From Caldilineales bacterium (GTDB lineage Bacteria > Chloroflexota > Anaerolineae > J102), in assembly GCA_019695115.1 (NCBI GenBank), contig JAIBAP010000018.1:21076-85075 (forward strand): a stretch of DNA of 64,000 nucleotides, written 5' to 3'. The notes below the pieces were generated by a model, which saw nothing but the letters and a program-made list of their open reading frames with translations, was not told the origin of the DNA and searched no databases. Both the position numbers and the translations under genes were made by a program. Of this stretch, positions 9,800 to 19,319 are shown piece by piece (positions within the stretch are counted from its first letter, which is position 1; every line of letters begins with the position of its first letter).

Positions 9800-10216
9800 A
9801 TGGCAGCAACTTTCAAGAATTATGATGAATGGCAGCAGCAGGTTCCTGAGAGTCTGAAGCGCGATCAGTTGTGGCAATTCGAGACCTACCGCAAGGCGTT
9901 GTTCCTGTCGGACCTGGCCTGGTTCGATGCTGAGAAGTTGCTTGCCGACCCGCGTGGCCGGGCAACTGCCTGGCAACTGGTGGATGCCGCCGGTTCGGTT
10001 TCTGCCAACATCGAGGAAGGTTACGGCCGCGGGTTTGGCAAGGATTATGCCCGCTTTCTGCGGATTGCCGCCGGTTCTGCGAAAGAAACTCGAGGCTGGT
10101 ACTTTCGTGGCCGCCATGTGTTCGACGCTGCCCTGGTGAGCCACCGCCTGGCCTTGGCTGACGAAATCATTGGCGGCCTTGTCACCACCTCCAACCAACA
10201 AAGAGGGCGCGACTGA
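9800..10216 (+). CDS. Four-helix bundle protein (S23/IVP type, TIGR02436-like)
   Basis: 138 residues. The motif [29 protein letters not shown] matches the family first described from 23S rRNA intervening sequences, now also known free-standing; its function is undefined. The protein is predicted helical with no catalytic motif. The ATG at 9800 follows GAGGCAAGG. It lies between ilvC and leuA, and its two flanks carry the two complementary halves of one word repeat, as if it had been placed in the loop of an intergenic inverted repeat. It has no evident role in amino acid synthesis. Confidence 0.75.
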   Translation: MAATFKNYDEWQQQVPESLKRDQLWQFETYRKALFLSDLAWFDAEKLLADPRGRATAWQLVDAAGSVSANIEEGYGRGFGKDYARFLRIAAGSAKETRGWYFRGRHVFDAALVSHRLALADEIIGGLVTTSNQQRGRD

Positions 10217-10260
10217 CCTCATTCCCATTTCTCTGGCTTGGTCCAACTGTCTGCAGAAGA

Positions 10261-10290
10261 CACTTGCCACCTGCCACTTGCGACTTGCGA
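10261..10290 (+). repeat. C-rich word repeat before leuA
   Basis: CCACCTGCCACTTGCGACTT-type words complement those at 9569-9700. A clear AAAGGAGA site remains free before leuA. Confidence 0.75.
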
Positions 10291-10310
10291 CCCCCCAAAG
10301 GAGACCCCCC

Positions 10311-11972
10311 ATGTCTAGTTCACTGATTTCCGGCCCCGACAAAGTCCTGATCTTCGATACCACGCTGCGCGATGGCGAGCAGTCGCCGGGGGCGACGCTG
10401 AATGCGCAAGAGAAGCTGGAGATCGCCCGGCAGCTGGCCCGGCTGGGCGTGGATATCATCGAAGCTGGCTTCCCGGCCGCCTCGCCCGGCGACCTGGAGG
10501 CGGTCAAACGCATCGCCGAGACGGTGGGACGAGAGCCGCGCCTGGATAAGCACGGCCGGCCGGCCGAGCCGCCGGTCATCGCCGGGCTGGCGCGGGCGAA
10601 CAAGAATGATATCGACGCCGCCTGGGAGGCGGTGCGCCCGGCCAGTCACCCGCGCATCCACACCTTTCTGGCCACCTCACCGGTGCACATGGAGCACAAG
10701 CTTAAGATGACGCCGGACGAGGTGGTGGCGCGGGTGGCCGAGCAGGTGGCCTACGCCCGATCGTTGTGCGAGGATGTGGAGTTCAGCCCCGAAGACGCCG
10801 GGCGCAGCGACCCGCGCTTCCTCTACCGGGTGCTGGGGACAGCCATCCAGGCCGGGGCCACCACCCTCAACATCCCCGACACCGTGGGTTACATCACGCC
10901 CGATGAGTTTGGCCGCCTGATCCGCGACATCCGTGAGCACACCCCCGGCGCCAAAGACGTGGTCATCTCGGTGCACTGCCACAACGACCTGGGCCTGGCC
11001 ACGGCCAACACCCTGGCCGGGGTGCAGAACGGCGCCCGGCAGATGGAAGTGACCATCAACGGCATCGGCGAGCGGGCCGGCAACACCAGCCTGGAAGAGG
11101 TGGTGATGGCGCTGTATGTGCGCGGGCAGGTGTTCGAGACCGAGACGAACATCGTCACCCAAGAAATCCACCGCACCTCGGACATGGTCAGCCGCTACAC
11201 CGGCATGGTCATCCAGCCGAACAAGGCCATTGTCGGCGCCAACGCCTTTGCGCACGAGGCCGGCATCCATCAGGACGGGATGCTGAAGCACAAGCGCACC
11301 TACGAGATCATGGACGCCGAGACCATCGGCCTCAGCCACAGCCAGTTGGTGCTGGGCAAGCATTCGGGCCGGCACGCCTTCCGGGTGCATCTAGAAAAGA
11401 TGGGCTATCATCTGGACGACGAGGCCCTGACCAAGGCGTTCAAGCGCTTCAAAGAAGTGGCGGACAAAAAGAAGGTCGTGACCGACGCCGACATCGAGGC
11501 GCTGGTGGGCGATGAGGTCTACCAGCCCAAGGAGACGTGGGAATTGGTGCGGCTACAGGTGCAGTGTGGCAATAACGTCATCCCCACCGCTGTCGTCACC
11601 CTGCGCAATAGCGAGACGGGTGAGTCGAAAACCGCGGCGGGGTTTGGCACCGGGCCGGTGGATGCCGTGTGCAAGGGGATCGATAGCATTGTTCAGGCCC
11701 CGAACGAACTGACCGAGTTCCTGGTGCAGGCCGTGACCGAGGGCATCGACGCCAACGGCGATGTGACCATTCGCGTGGCTGTGCCCCAAAGCCGGGGTTA
11801 CAGCCACACCGCCCAGGGCCGCGCCCGCCGGCGGTTGTTCTCGGGCCGGGGCATCGACACCGACATCATCGTCGCCAGTGCCAAAGCCTATCTGCAGGCG
11901 CTGAACAAGCTGATCGATGCCGGCAGCGAGGACAGCGCCACGGTGAGGATGGGGAATGGGGGAAAAGTGTGA
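10311..11972 (+). CDS. leuA: 2-isopropylmalate synthase
   Basis: 553 residues. Condenses acetyl-CoA with 2-oxoisovalerate, the committed step to leucine. Seen: TIM-barrel motif [16 protein letters not shown] near the N-terminus, metal-binding [16 protein letters not shown], an accessory region with [12 protein letters not shown], and a C-terminal LeuA regulatory domain (~410-545) that binds leucine in the family. The ATG at 10311 was preferred because AAAGGAGA lies 6 nt upstream; an open frame continues further upstream through repeat sequence and should not be counted. Confidence 0.96.
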   Translation: MSSSLISGPDKVLIFDTTLRDGEQSPGATLNAQEKLEIARQLARLGVDIIEAGFPAASPGDLEAVKRIAETVGREPRLDKHGRPAEPPVIAGLARANKNDIDAAWEAVRPASHPRIHTFLATSPVHMEHKLKMTPDEVVARVAEQVAYARSLCEDVEFSPEDAGRSDPRFLYRVLGTAIQAGATTLNIPDTVGYITPDEFGRLIRDIREHTPGAKDVVISVHCHNDLGLATANTLAGVQNGARQMEVTINGIGERAGNTSLEEVVMALYVRGQVFETETNIVTQEIHRTSDMVSRYTGMVIQPNKAIVGANAFAHEAGIHQDGMLKHKRTYEIMDAETIGLSHSQLVLGKHSGRHAFRVHLEKMGYHLDDEALTKAFKRFKEVADKKKVVTDADIEALVGDEVYQPKETWELVRLQVQCGNNVIPTAVVTLRNSETGESKTAAGFGTGPVDAVCKGIDSIVQAPNELTEFLVQAVTEGIDANGDVTIRVAVPQSRGYSHTAQGRARRRLFSGRGIDTDIIVASAKAYLQALNKLIDAGSEDSATVRMGNGGKV

Positions 11973-11981
11973 GGTATTGAC

Positions 11982-12647
11982 ATGCTGGCCCTGACCATCA
12001 CCACCCTGCGCGAAGAAGCCGCTCGCTTTTCCGCCGCCGAATCTGGCTATGCCGAGCAATCGCTTTTCGGCATTACTGACGGCAAGGCCATCGGCACCTA
12101 CCTTGAGCACAAATTCCGGGCCTTTCTGCGGGCGCGCTTTGAATTCGAGGAAGGCAGTTCGGCCAGTGGCATTGATTTTCCCGGTCTCGCTGTGGATTTG
12201 AAAGTCACGAGCATTCAGGAACCACAATCCTATTGCACTTTCAAATCTGCTTGGCAGAAGGTCTACGGTCTGGGTTACGCCCTACTGGTCTTCATCTATG
12301 AAAAATGCGATGATGAAACTAATCATACGAGCAAACTGAATATCGTGCACACGCTTTTCATCGAAGCTGAGCGTACGGCTGATTACTTGACGACGCGTGG
12401 CGTTCGCAATATCTTGGCCAGCAGCGGGAGCCGTGACGATCTCATCGATTTCATGTTCGAACGCAATCTTCCTATCGATGACATCCAGGCGAGCGACCTG
12501 GCGGATGAGATTCTGCTGAATATACCCAAACAGGGCTTTCTCACCCTCTCGACTGTACTGCAATGGCGATTGCACTACAGCCGAGCGATCGAGCGTGCAG
12601 GAATGGAAGAAGGCGTCACTAATTTGTATACTGCACGTGACTGTTAA
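11982..12647 (+). CDS. Probable type II restriction endonuclease (PD-(D/E)XK type)
   Basis: 221 residues. A region after GKAIGTYLEHKFRAFL holds GIDFPGLAVDLKVTS, which fits a PD-(D/E)XK core with Asp65, Asp72 and Lys74 as catalytic candidates. It resembles uncharacterised nucleases found beside DNA methyltransferases. It starts 9 nt after the leuA stop, with GAGG 8 nt upstream of the ATG, and is followed after 20 nt by a methyltransferase gene. The pair would cleave and protect the same unknown site. Nuclease activity is inferred from the motif and partner. Confidence 0.72.
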   Translation: MLALTITTLREEAARFSAAESGYAEQSLFGITDGKAIGTYLEHKFRAFLRARFEFEEGSSASGIDFPGLAVDLKVTSIQEPQSYCTFKSAWQKVYGLGYALLVFIYEKCDDETNHTSKLNIVHTLFIEAERTADYLTTRGVRNILASSGSRDDLIDFMFERNLPIDDIQASDLADEILLNIPKQGFLTLSTVLQWRLHYSRAIERAGMEEGVTNLYTARDC

Positions 12648-12667
12648 ACAGCCGTCCGCTGACAGGA

Positions 12668-13993
12668 ATGAACAATCTCTTGGATCCAAACTACAAAACC
12701 GTCGCCGAACAACGTAAATACAGCGTCCTCGATGTCAAGGCAGCCAAACAGGTGAGTTTGGTCTGGCTGGAACGCGCACAGTTGGATCAGGCGATCGATT
12801 TTGGCTTGCCGGAGATCGATGATCGCTATCACATCTGGCGCGTGCCTTTGCTCGGCCGGGCGAGCCAACAACCAGTCGGCGAGGTGGTCATCGATGCCAG
12901 AACTTCGCTCATCCTCGAAAACAAATCGACCGATCCGGCGGTTCTGGAATCGCGATTGTTGGGCAGGAGCGAACGCCAGGCGAAGACAGGGACAAACTCA
13001 CGGAATGGGGTATACCAGCTTTCCACCCTGCGCAACACAATAGCGCAGGGCGATTCCGAAGAGATTTTGCAGGACTTGCCGGCAGGAAGCGTGGATCTTA
13101 TCTTCACCTCGCCGCCTTACTACAATGCCCGACCAGAATACCAGGACTACATCACTTACGAAGAATATCTGCTCAAAGTTCGCAAGATCAGTCAGAACGT
13201 GCATCGTGTGCTGGCCGAAGGGCGCTTCTTTGTGATGAATGTGTCGCCGGTGTTGATCCGGCGATCGAATCGCACCGAGGCGTCGAAACGCATCGCTGTA
13301 CCCTTTGATATGCACCGGCTGTTCGTCGAAGAAGGCTATGATTTCATCGATGACATCATCTGGGTGAAGCCAGAGGGCGCGGGCTGGGCGACGGGGCGGG
13401 GCCGTCGCTTTGCCGCTGACCGCAATCCGCTGCAATACAAGCCGGTTCCCGTGACCGAGTATGTGCTCGTCTATCGCAAGCAGACCGAGAAGCTGATCGA
13501 TTGGAACATTCGCGCCCATCCGCAGCCGCAGAAGGTAGAAGCATCTCGCATCGACGACGACTACGAACGGACAAATGTTTGGCGCCTCACACCTACGTAC
13601 GACAGGCGTCACCCGGCCATCTTCCCGCTCGAACTGGCCAAGAAGGTCATCCAATACTATTCTTTTCAGGATGATGTCGTCCTCGACCCCTTTGCCGGGA
13701 TCGGCACCACGGGCAAAGCTGCCGCTATTCTCGGACGACGCTTTGTTTTGATCGAACAGAACCCCGAATATGTTCAGATCATACGTGAAGAAGCAATGGG
13801 TTGGCTGGGCGAAGAAGCGAAGCAGATACTCACGATCAATTGCCAGCCAATTGAGGAGACAGGCCGATTGAACCGCGCACTTGGCTTCCAGCACGAATTG
13901 GTCAGCATGGACCGAAGCCAGATCGACGCCTTTCTGAGGCAAAAACTGAACGAAGTCCCGCTCGAACAATTCATCGGCGCCCACGCCGTCTGA
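12668..13993 (+). CDS. Type II DNA methyltransferase (beta order, TSPPY), partner of the upstream nuclease
   Basis: 441 residues. Catalytic motif IV TSPPYYN at 147-153 precedes the AdoMet motif [13 protein letters not shown] at ~340, the beta arrangement of N4-cytosine or N6-adenine amino-methyltransferases; (S)PPY is commoner in N4-cytosine enzymes. Residues ~1-115 form an extension without a recognised domain. AGGA almost touches the ATG, so initiation may be coupled to the nuclease frame. The nuclease and methylase genes lie between leuA and leuC, co-directional with them, so the R-M pair probably shares leu transcription. Confidence 0.88.
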   Translation: MNNLLDPNYKTVAEQRKYSVLDVKAAKQVSLVWLERAQLDQAIDFGLPEIDDRYHIWRVPLLGRASQQPVGEVVIDARTSLILENKSTDPAVLESRLLGRSERQAKTGTNSRNGVYQLSTLRNTIAQGDSEEILQDLPAGSVDLIFTSPPYYNARPEYQDYITYEEYLLKVRKISQNVHRVLAEGRFFVMNVSPVLIRRSNRTEASKRIAVPFDMHRLFVEEGYDFIDDIIWVKPEGAGWATGRGRRFAADRNPLQYKPVPVTEYVLVYRKQTEKLIDWNIRAHPQPQKVEASRIDDDYERTNVWRLTPTYDRRHPAIFPLELAKKVIQYYSFQDDVVLDPFAGIGTTGKAAAILGRRFVLIEQNPEYVQIIREEAMGWLGEEAKQILTINCQPIEETGRLNRALGFQHELVSMDRSQIDAFLRQKLNEVPLEQFIGAHAV

Positions 13994-14007
13994 GAACCTC
14001 AACCATC

Positions 14008-14055
14008 CGCAGCAAACCCAATCCCCAATCTCCAATCCCCAATCTCCCAATCTCC
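14008..14055 (+). repeat. C-rich word repeat abutting the leuC start
   Basis: CCAATCCCCAATCTCC-type words run up to the leuC ATG, leaving no Shine-Dalgarno. Confidence 0.8.
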
Positions 14056-15459
14056 ATGCCCCCACAAACCCTCTTCGCCAAAGTCTGGGACCGCCACGTG
14101 GTCAAACAAGACCCCGGCGCGCCCGCCGTGCTGTACATCGACGCCCACCTGGTGCACGAAGTCACCTCGCCGCAAGCCTTCGCCACCCTGCGCGAGCGCG
14201 GACTGAAGGTGCGCAGGCCAGACAAGACCTTCGCCACCATGGACCACGCCATCCCCACACGGCCGGTCGGGATCGAACTCTGGCCGAGCGACGCCGCCAA
14301 CCAGGTGCGCACCCTGCGCCAGAACGCCCACGACTTCGGCATCACCCTGTGGGATATCGAGGGCGAGGTGCAGGGCATCGTCCATGTCGTCGGCCCGGAG
14401 ATGGGCGTGACCCAACCGGGCATGACCATCGTCTGCGGCGACAGCCACACCAGCACGCATGGCGCCTTTGGCGCCCTGGCCTTCGGCATCGGCACCAGCG
14501 AGGTCGGGCATGTGCTGGCCACGCAATGCCTGCTGCAATCGCGGCCCAGGACCTTCGCCATCGATGTCGAAGGTGAACTGGGCTTCGGCGTTACGGCCAA
14601 AGACATCATCCTGGCCATCATCGCCAAGAACGGCGCCGGCGGCGGCGCGGGCTACGTGTTCGAGTACCGCGGCAGCGCCATCCGCAAGCTGAGCATGGCC
14701 AACCGCATGACGATCTGCAACATGAGCATCGAGGGCGGCGCTCGCGCCGGCATGATTGCCCCGGATGAGACCACCTTCGCCTACATCAAGGGCCGGCCGT
14801 TCGCGCCGCAGGGGGCGGAGTGGGACGAGGCCGTGGCCTCCTGGCGCACACTGCCCAGCGATGAAGGCGCCACCTTCGACCGCGAACTATTCCTCGATGC
14901 CAACGCCCTGCAACCGATGGTCACGTACGGCACCAATCCCGGCCAGGGCGTAGCCGTGACCAGCCGCATCCCCACCCCTGACGAACTCGCTGACCCCGCC
15001 GAGCGCCGCAGCCTGCTCAGCGCCATGGACTACATGGGCCTGAAACCCGGCCAGCCCATCGCCGGCCAGCCGATCGACATCGTCTTCATCGGCTCGTGCA
15101 CCAACAGCCGCATCGAGGACCTGCGCGAGGCCGCCGCCATCGTCCGGGGCAGAAAAGTGGCCGGGGATGTGTGGGCCATCGTCGTGCCCGGCTCGAAGGC
15201 GGTGAAAGCGCAGGCCGAAGCCGAAGGGCTGGACCGCGTGTTCAGCGAAGCCGGTTTCGAGTGGCGCGGGGCCGGGTGCAGCATGTGCCTGGCCATGAAC
15301 GACGACAAGGCCGGCGCCGGCAAGTATGTGGCCAGCACCAGCAACCGCAACTTCCAGGGCCGGCAAGGCCCCGGCGCCCGCACGCTGCTGATGAGCCCGA
15401 TCATGGCGGCGGCGGCGGCAGTGCAGGGCCGCGTGGTGGACGTGCGCGAAATGATGTAA
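14056..15459 (+). CDS. leuC: 3-isopropylmalate dehydratase large subunit
   Basis: 467 residues, bacterial LeuC length. With LeuD it isomerises 2- to 3-isopropylmalate; with CimA present it probably also handles citramalate. Seen: N-terminal [37 protein letters not shown], and 4Fe-4S ligands in GSCTNSR (Cys ~350) and GCSMCLAMN (two Cys ~410-413). No ribosome binding site; a word repeat ends at the start codon. The partner leuD is 1.4 kb away because two minus-strand cassettes lie between them, unusual for genes normally adjacent. Confidence 0.96.
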   Translation: MPPQTLFAKVWDRHVVKQDPGAPAVLYIDAHLVHEVTSPQAFATLRERGLKVRRPDKTFATMDHAIPTRPVGIELWPSDAANQVRTLRQNAHDFGITLWDIEGEVQGIVHVVGPEMGVTQPGMTIVCGDSHTSTHGAFGALAFGIGTSEVGHVLATQCLLQSRPRTFAIDVEGELGFGVTAKDIILAIIAKNGAGGGAGYVFEYRGSAIRKLSMANRMTICNMSIEGGARAGMIAPDETTFAYIKGRPFAPQGAEWDEAVASWRTLPSDEGATFDRELFLDANALQPMVTYGTNPGQGVAVTSRIPTPDELADPAERRSLLSAMDYMGLKPGQPIAGQPIDIVFIGSCTNSRIEDLREAAAIVRGRKVAGDVWAIVVPGSKAVKAQAEAEGLDRVFSEAGFEWRGAGCSMCLAMNDDKAGAGKYVASTSNRNFQGRQGPGARTLLMSPIMAAAAAVQGRVVDVREMM

Positions 15460-15479
15460 GCGGTGGACGGGGAAACCCA

Positions 15480-15542
15480 TAGACCAGGAGAGGAGGAAGT
15501 TTTCCCCGGTTTCCTGGTTTTCTGGCCTAACCGATTACGCTT
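15480..15542. repeat. Direct repeat copy A flanking the brnTA pair
   Basis: Runs from TAGACCAGG through CGGTTTCC-type sequence to GATTACGCTT. Copy B at 16141-16195 shares these ends and most of the interior. Confidence 0.65.
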
Positions 15543-15597
15543 ACCGTTGCACCACACCCATCTTCTTGTCCCCCCCATTGCCCCAAGGCAGATTGAC

Positions 15598-15843
15598 TCA
15601 ATAGCTCAACACAGTTTCTGCTCGATGCGATTCTGGAATGCGCGAGATCTGGATGACCAGACGAAGGGCCTCATTGACAGCCTCATCGGTCGGAAATGCT
15701 TGCGCCACATCCGAATCAAGGACAATCAGATTCCTACCCAAACGTCTCTCAGGAGCGTATCTGCCTTTAGCGACAATCGTCATTTTCGACAGATCATACT
15801 CGTCATTTAGTTCGTAATCGTTTGGATCATTCTGCTTGTGCAT
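15598..15843 (-). CDS. BrnA-like antitoxin
   Basis: 81 residues, starting inside the 3' end of the brnT-like gene (17-nt overlap), the usual toxin-first BrnTA order. The sequence has NDEYDLSKMTIVAKGRYAPERR and a C-terminal helical part with VNEALRLVIQISRIPES, consistent with a small DNA-binding antitoxin neutralising BrnT and repressing the pair. The family call rests on the partner and length more than on a diagnostic motif. Confidence 0.6.
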   Translation of the reverse strand: MHKQNDPNDYELNDEYDLSKMTIVAKGRYAPERRLGRNLIVLDSDVAQAFPTDEAVNEALRLVIQISRIPESHRAETVLSY

Positions 15844-16102
15844 AGAAGTTCTCCTCCTTCTTGGTTGCTCTACGGGCGCTGATGATGCGGATCAGGCCGT
15901 TTCGGTCAGTATGCGCTACCATGAGTAGCCGAGATGCGTTCGACAGGCCAACGGTGATGTACCGTTCCTCATCCTCCGAATGTTCATCATCCATCACCGT
16001 GATAAACATGGGATCGTTGAACACTGTCACTGCCTCGTCGAATGAGATGCTGTGCTTGCTGAGATTGCTGGCAGCCTTCCTGGGATCCCATTCGAAGTGC
16101 AT
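15827..16102 (-). CDS. brnT: BrnT family toxin (RNase fold)
   Basis: 91 residues. The start FEWDPRKAASNLSKHSISFDEAV and ending RIISARRATKKEENFY match BrnT, a RelE-like ribonuclease toxin; FEWD, KH and RIISARRAT are family hallmarks. It is antisense to the leu genes around it. The brnTA pair is bracketed by two direct repeats and interrupts leuC-leuD. Confidence 0.82.
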   Translation of the reverse strand: MHFEWDPRKAASNLSKHSISFDEAVTVFNDPMFITVMDDEHSEDEERYITVGLSNASRLLMVAHTDRNGLIRIISARRATKKEENFYAQAE

Positions 16103-16140
16103 GGCCGCGTCGTAGATGTGCGAGAGACGATGTAGACCGG

Positions 16141-16195
16141 TAGACCAGGATGTTTCTCCCGGTTTCCCGGTCTACTGGTCTACCAGATTACGCTT
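16141..16195. repeat. Direct repeat copy B flanking the brnTA pair
   Basis: Second copy of the 15480-15542 repeat. It overlaps the 3' end of the 124-residue gene and encodes its last residues (KRNLVDQ). Confidence 0.65.
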
Positions 16196-16546
16196 GTCGA
16201 TGAACTCCACCGGCTCTTTCTCCGCCCCGTTATCCCAAGAGAGGGAATAGAACCAGACGCCACTCTCCCCCAACATGAACGCTGCCGGAGACCAGAATGG
16301 CCCCATGACGGTATGGGCATTGCCATTCTGATCGTATTCTTCGATTTCTGCAGAAGCAAGATTGATCTCTGGCTGATATTCCGCCGGCCAGCCAAAAGCC
16401 TCTCCCTGCCACACCTTCCCTTCTGCATGGAGTCTCCAAGCCAAAGAACGCACCTTTGTCAGACTCGGAATCAGTACAGGAATCTTCGCGACTGACTTCT
16501 GCGAAGGTCGAAAGTGCGGTTCCACCAAAACCTGAACAGCGTTCAT
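16172..16546 (-). CDS. Hypothetical protein, probable partner of DUF4160 protein
   Basis: 124 residues, overlapping the upstream DUF4160 gene by 4 nt (ATGA), so translationally coupled. No family was recognised. The N-terminus MNAVQVLVEPHF and the centre YQPEINLASAEIEEYDQNGNAH look like a soluble mixed fold. DUF4160 proteins usually pair with short DUF2442-type proteins; this one is longer and does not clearly resemble them. The C-terminal residues come from a dispersed direct repeat, so the original C-terminus may have been replaced. An antitoxin-like role is only suggested by position. Confidence 0.6.
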   Translation of the reverse strand: MNAVQVLVEPHFRPSQKSVAKIPVLIPSLTKVRSLAWRLHAEGKVWQGEAFGWPAEYQPEINLASAEIEEYDQNGNAHTVMGPFWSPAAFMLGESGVWFYSLSWDNGAEKEPVEFIDKRNLVDQ

Positions 16547-16785
16547 TGCTTATCCTTTTCTTCACGCCAACACTGGCGCAGGTAGTCGTGATAGTCCCGC
16601 ACAAGGCGTTCGATCACGGCTAAGTCATGTGGACGAAAGCCGATGTTGCGAGCAGGTCGCACAGGATCGAGCCAGAACTTCGACTCACGTTCTCCTTTGC
16701 GTACGTGTACGTGCGGAGGTTCGTTCGCCAAATCGTATGGATAGAAGAAAAAGCGGTATCCTTCTTTGCGCAGTCCGGTCGGCAT
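16543..16785 (-). CDS. DUF4160 domain protein (toxin-like small protein)
   Basis: 80 residues. GYRFFFYPYDLANEPPHVHVRKGERESKFWL followed by NIGFRPHDLAVIERLVRDYHDYLRQCW matches DUF4160, a family of small proteins found in putative toxin-antitoxin pairs. It is the first gene of a two-gene minus-strand unit between leuC and leuD, divergent from leuD with 94 bp between. Confidence 0.78.
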   Translation of the reverse strand: MPTGLRKEGYRFFFYPYDLANEPPHVHVRKGERESKFWLDPVRPARNIGFRPHDLAVIERLVRDYHDYLRQCWREEKDKQ

Positions 16786-16879
16786 GACGGTCTGACACTA
16801 TTGGTTGAGATGACGTATCTTTTATTCTACACCATGCCGGTCGCCTGACAAACTCCCTCCCATCCTCCTCTCATACCCC

Positions 16880-17491
16880 ATGCACCCCTTCACCACCCTC
16901 ACCGCCACCGCCGCGCCGCTGCGCGCCGAAAACGTCGACACCGACCAGATCATCCCCGCCCGCTACCTCACCGCCGTCACCAAGGCGGGTATGGGCGATG
17001 GCCTCTTCGCCGCCTGGCGCTACGACGCCAACGACCAGCCCAAACCCGACTTCATCCTCAACCAGCCGCAGTTCGGCAGGGCGCAGGTGCTCATCGCCGG
17101 GCGCAACTTCGGCAGCGGCTCCTCGCGCGAGCACGCCGTCTGGGCGCTGACCGAGTACGGCTTCCGGGCCGTGATCTCGCCCGGCTTCGCCGATATCTTT
17201 TACAATAACTCGCTCAAGAACGGCCTGCTGCCGATCACCCTGCCCGAAGCCGCCGTCAACATGCTGCTCGACCTGGTGGAAGAACAGCCCGACACCCGCA
17301 TCGCCATCGACCTGGCCGCCCAAACCGTGACCCTGCCCGATGGCCAGCAAGCTGACTTTGCCATTGACCCCTATCGCAAGCTCTGCCTGCTGGACGGGCT
17401 GGATGATCTCGGCTATCTCCTGGCGCAGGACGCGGCCATCGCCGCCTACGAGGGGCGATCAGCAGCATCGATGGCCGCAGCGCCCGTCTGA
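16880..17491 (+). CDS. leuD: 3-isopropylmalate dehydratase small subunit
   Basis: 203 residues. The LeuD swivel domain is shown by ENVDTDQIIPARYL near the N-terminus and GRNFGSGSSREHAVWALTEYG, followed by DIFYNNSLKNGLLPI. It forms the heterodimer with LeuC. No Shine-Dalgarno is seen before the ATG; the upstream 94 bp also serve the divergent DUF4160 gene. If the minus-strand cassette blocks read-through from leuC, leuD would need its own promoter here, but no convincing -35/-10 pair was found. Confidence 0.95.
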   Translation: MHPFTTLTATAAPLRAENVDTDQIIPARYLTAVTKAGMGDGLFAAWRYDANDQPKPDFILNQPQFGRAQVLIAGRNFGSGSSREHAVWALTEYGFRAVISPGFADIFYNNSLKNGLLPITLPEAAVNMLLDLVEEQPDTRIAIDLAAQTVTLPDGQQADFAIDPYRKLCLLDGLDDLGYLLAQDAAIAAYEGRSAASMAAAPV

Positions 17492-17533
17492 ATCCCCTAC
17501 CCACCCACACCCATCATTTGCGGAGGCCCGAAC

Positions 17534-17737
17534 ATGGATTCCCGTCCCACCCCCACCACCCCCGAGACCATCGAGGAAGCCGAACCCTACTTCCCCGCTG
17601 AACTCCCTGTGCAACTGGACGACGCCGACAGCATCGCCCGCTACCCGGCCCGCGTGGTACGCGACGCCATCGACAGACAGGAACGGCTGTGGAGCCGCGA
17701 CGCCCTGCTAAAAGAATCCGAAGCCGGCCAGGACTAA
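17534..17737 (+). CDS. Small acidic hypothetical protein between leuD and leuB
   Basis: 67 residues, with GGAGG about 8 nt before the ATG and only 7 nt from its stop to leuB. Composition is acidic and Pro-rich in the first third ([17 protein letters not shown]), then helical with [24 protein letters not shown]. No family recognised. The ribosome binding site is the best in this part of the operon, which argues that it is translated. Confidence 0.65.
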   Translation: MDSRPTPTTPETIEEAEPYFPAELPVQLDDADSIARYPARVVRDAIDRQERLWSRDALLKESEAGQD

Positions 17738-17744
17738 ACCAGCG

Positions 17745-18839
17745 ATGACACACTACCGCATCGTCCTCCTCCCCGGCGATGGCATCGGCCCGGAAGTCGT
17801 GGGCGAGGCCCAGGCCGTGCTGCAAGATCTCGCCCCGGCCTTCGGCTTCAGCCTGGACTTCGAGACCCACCTGATGGGCGGGTGCGCCATCGACGCTTTC
17901 GGCGCCTCTCTGCCCGACTCCACCCTGGCCGCCTGCCGGCAAGCCGATGCCGTCCTGCTCGGCGCCGTCGGTGGCCCGAAATGGGACAACCCCAACGCCG
18001 CCGACCGTCCCGAACGCGGCCTGCTGGCCCTGCGCAAGGGCCTGAACCTGTACGCCAACCTGCGCCCGGTCAAAATCTTCCCCCAACTGCTGGATGCCTC
18101 CAGCCTGAAAGCCGATGTCCTCGCAGGCGTGGATATGCTCGTCATCCGCGAGCTGACCGGCGGCGCCTACTTCGGCCCGCGCCAGGAAGGCGACCAGGAA
18201 GCCTACGACACCATGCTCTACACTCGCCCTGAGATCGAACGCGTGGTGCGGGTGGCGGCGCGGGCGGCGCGCGGCCGGCGGGGCAAGCTCACGTCGGTGG
18301 ACAAGGCCAACGTCCTCGCCTCGTCCCGGCTCTGGCGCAAAGTCACGACCCAGGTCATGGCGGCCGAGTTCCCCGATGTGAAACTGGAGCACCAACTGGT
18401 CGATTCGATGGCCATGCACCTCATCCGCTGGCCCTCGGCTTACGATGTGATCGTGGCCGAGAACCTGTTCGGCGACATCCTGACCGACGAGGCGGCGATG
18501 CTGGCCGGGTCCATGGGCATGTTGCCCTCGGCCAGCCTGGGCGATACGACCCTCGGCCTCTACGAACCCATCCACGGCTCCGCCCCCGACATTGCCGGCA
18601 AAGGCATCGCCAACCCCCTCGCCACCATCCTCTCTGCTGCCATGCTACTGCGGCACTCGCTCGGTCAGGAGGGGGCGGCGCAGGCCATCGAGGGCGCCGT
18701 CGCCCAGGCCCTGGCCGCCGGCTACCGCACCCCCGACCTGGCCGGCGTCGCCGCACCCGACCAGACGGTGGAGGTGGTGGGCACACAGGCGATGGGAGCG
18801 GTGGTGCGGCAGTTTTTGGCGGAAGCCAGGCGGAGCTGA
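17745..18839 (+). CDS. leuB: 3-isopropylmalate dehydrogenase
   Basis: 364 residues. Oxidatively decarboxylates 3-isopropylmalate to 2-oxoisocaproate with NAD+; in the citramalate route the same enzyme acts on 3-methylmalate. Seen: [12 protein letters not shown] at the N-terminus, [14 protein letters not shown], the substrate loop [12 protein letters not shown], metal-binding [20 protein letters not shown], and NAD-binding [18 protein letters not shown]. It starts 7 nt after the small acidic gene. Confidence 0.97.
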   Translation: MTHYRIVLLPGDGIGPEVVGEAQAVLQDLAPAFGFSLDFETHLMGGCAIDAFGASLPDSTLAACRQADAVLLGAVGGPKWDNPNAADRPERGLLALRKGLNLYANLRPVKIFPQLLDASSLKADVLAGVDMLVIRELTGGAYFGPRQEGDQEAYDTMLYTRPEIERVVRVAARAARGRRGKLTSVDKANVLASSRLWRKVTTQVMAAEFPDVKLEHQLVDSMAMHLIRWPSAYDVIVAENLFGDILTDEAAMLAGSMGMLPSASLGDTTLGLYEPIHGSAPDIAGKGIANPLATILSAAMLLRHSLGQEGAAQAIEGAVAQALAAGYRTPDLAGVAAPDQTVEVVGTQAMGAVVRQFLAEARRS

Positions 18840-18859
18840 TTCTTGATCGGAGGCTCACG

Positions 18860-19108
18860 ATGTCGCGAAGAGACAAAATCCTCGATCAACTACTACGCGG
18901 CGTGTCCGACACGAACATCGCCTTCGATGATCTACGCTATCTGTTGCTGGAACTCGGATTTGACGAACGCATTCGAGGCAGTCATCATATTTTCAGCAAG
19001 AGTGGCGTGCTCGAGATTATGAATTTGCAGCCAAAGGGGGCAAAAGCAAAGCCCTATCAGGTGAAACAAGTGCGCACCATCATCCTGAAGTACAAACTCG
19101 GAGGTTGA
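18860..19108 (+). CDS. hicA: HicA family mRNA interferase toxin
   Basis: 82 residues. ELGFDERIRGSHHIFSKSGV carries the GSHHIF motif with the HicA catalytic His, within a dsRBD-like fold; the C-terminus KPYQVKQVRTIILKYKL is typical. HicA cleaves mRNA when free of HicB. GGAGG precedes the ATG. It starts 20 nt after leuB and is co-directional with the operon. Confidence 0.88.
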   Translation: MSRRDKILDQLLRGVSDTNIAFDDLRYLLLELGFDERIRGSHHIFSKSGVLEIMNLQPKGAKAKPYQVKQVRTIILKYKLGG

Positions 19109-19109
19109 A

Positions 19110-19319
19110 ATGTCCAGATACGAGGTTATTCTGTTCTGGAGCGATGAGGATGAGGCATTCGTCGCCGAAGTCCCGGAGCTTCCCGGCTGTATGGCCGATG
19201 GCGTCACCTATCAGGAGGCGCTCAAGAATGTCGAAATCATCATTCGCGAATGGTTGGAAACAGCCAGAGAATTGGGTCGCCCCATCCCGGAACCGCGCGG
19301 CCGCCTGGTCTACGCCTGA
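19110..19319 (+). CDS. hicB: HicB family antitoxin
   Basis: 69 residues. The partial RNase H-like HicB domain is shown by YEVILFWSDEDEAFVAEVPELPGC followed by GVTYQEALKNVEIIIREWLETARELG. It has no added DNA-binding domain, so it is the short HicB type. One base separates it from hicA, with GGAGG supplied by the end of the toxin gene, the standard coupled arrangement. Confidence 0.88.
   Translation: MSRYEVILFWSDEDEAFVAEVPELPGCMADGVTYQEALKNVEIIIREWLETARELGRPIPEPRGRLVYA

Noticed and set aside
15460..15597. Part of leuC continuing or a small gene after leuC
   Set aside because: The leuC reading frame ends cleanly at 15459 and the rest is a dispersed direct repeat plus the tail region of the antitoxin gene.
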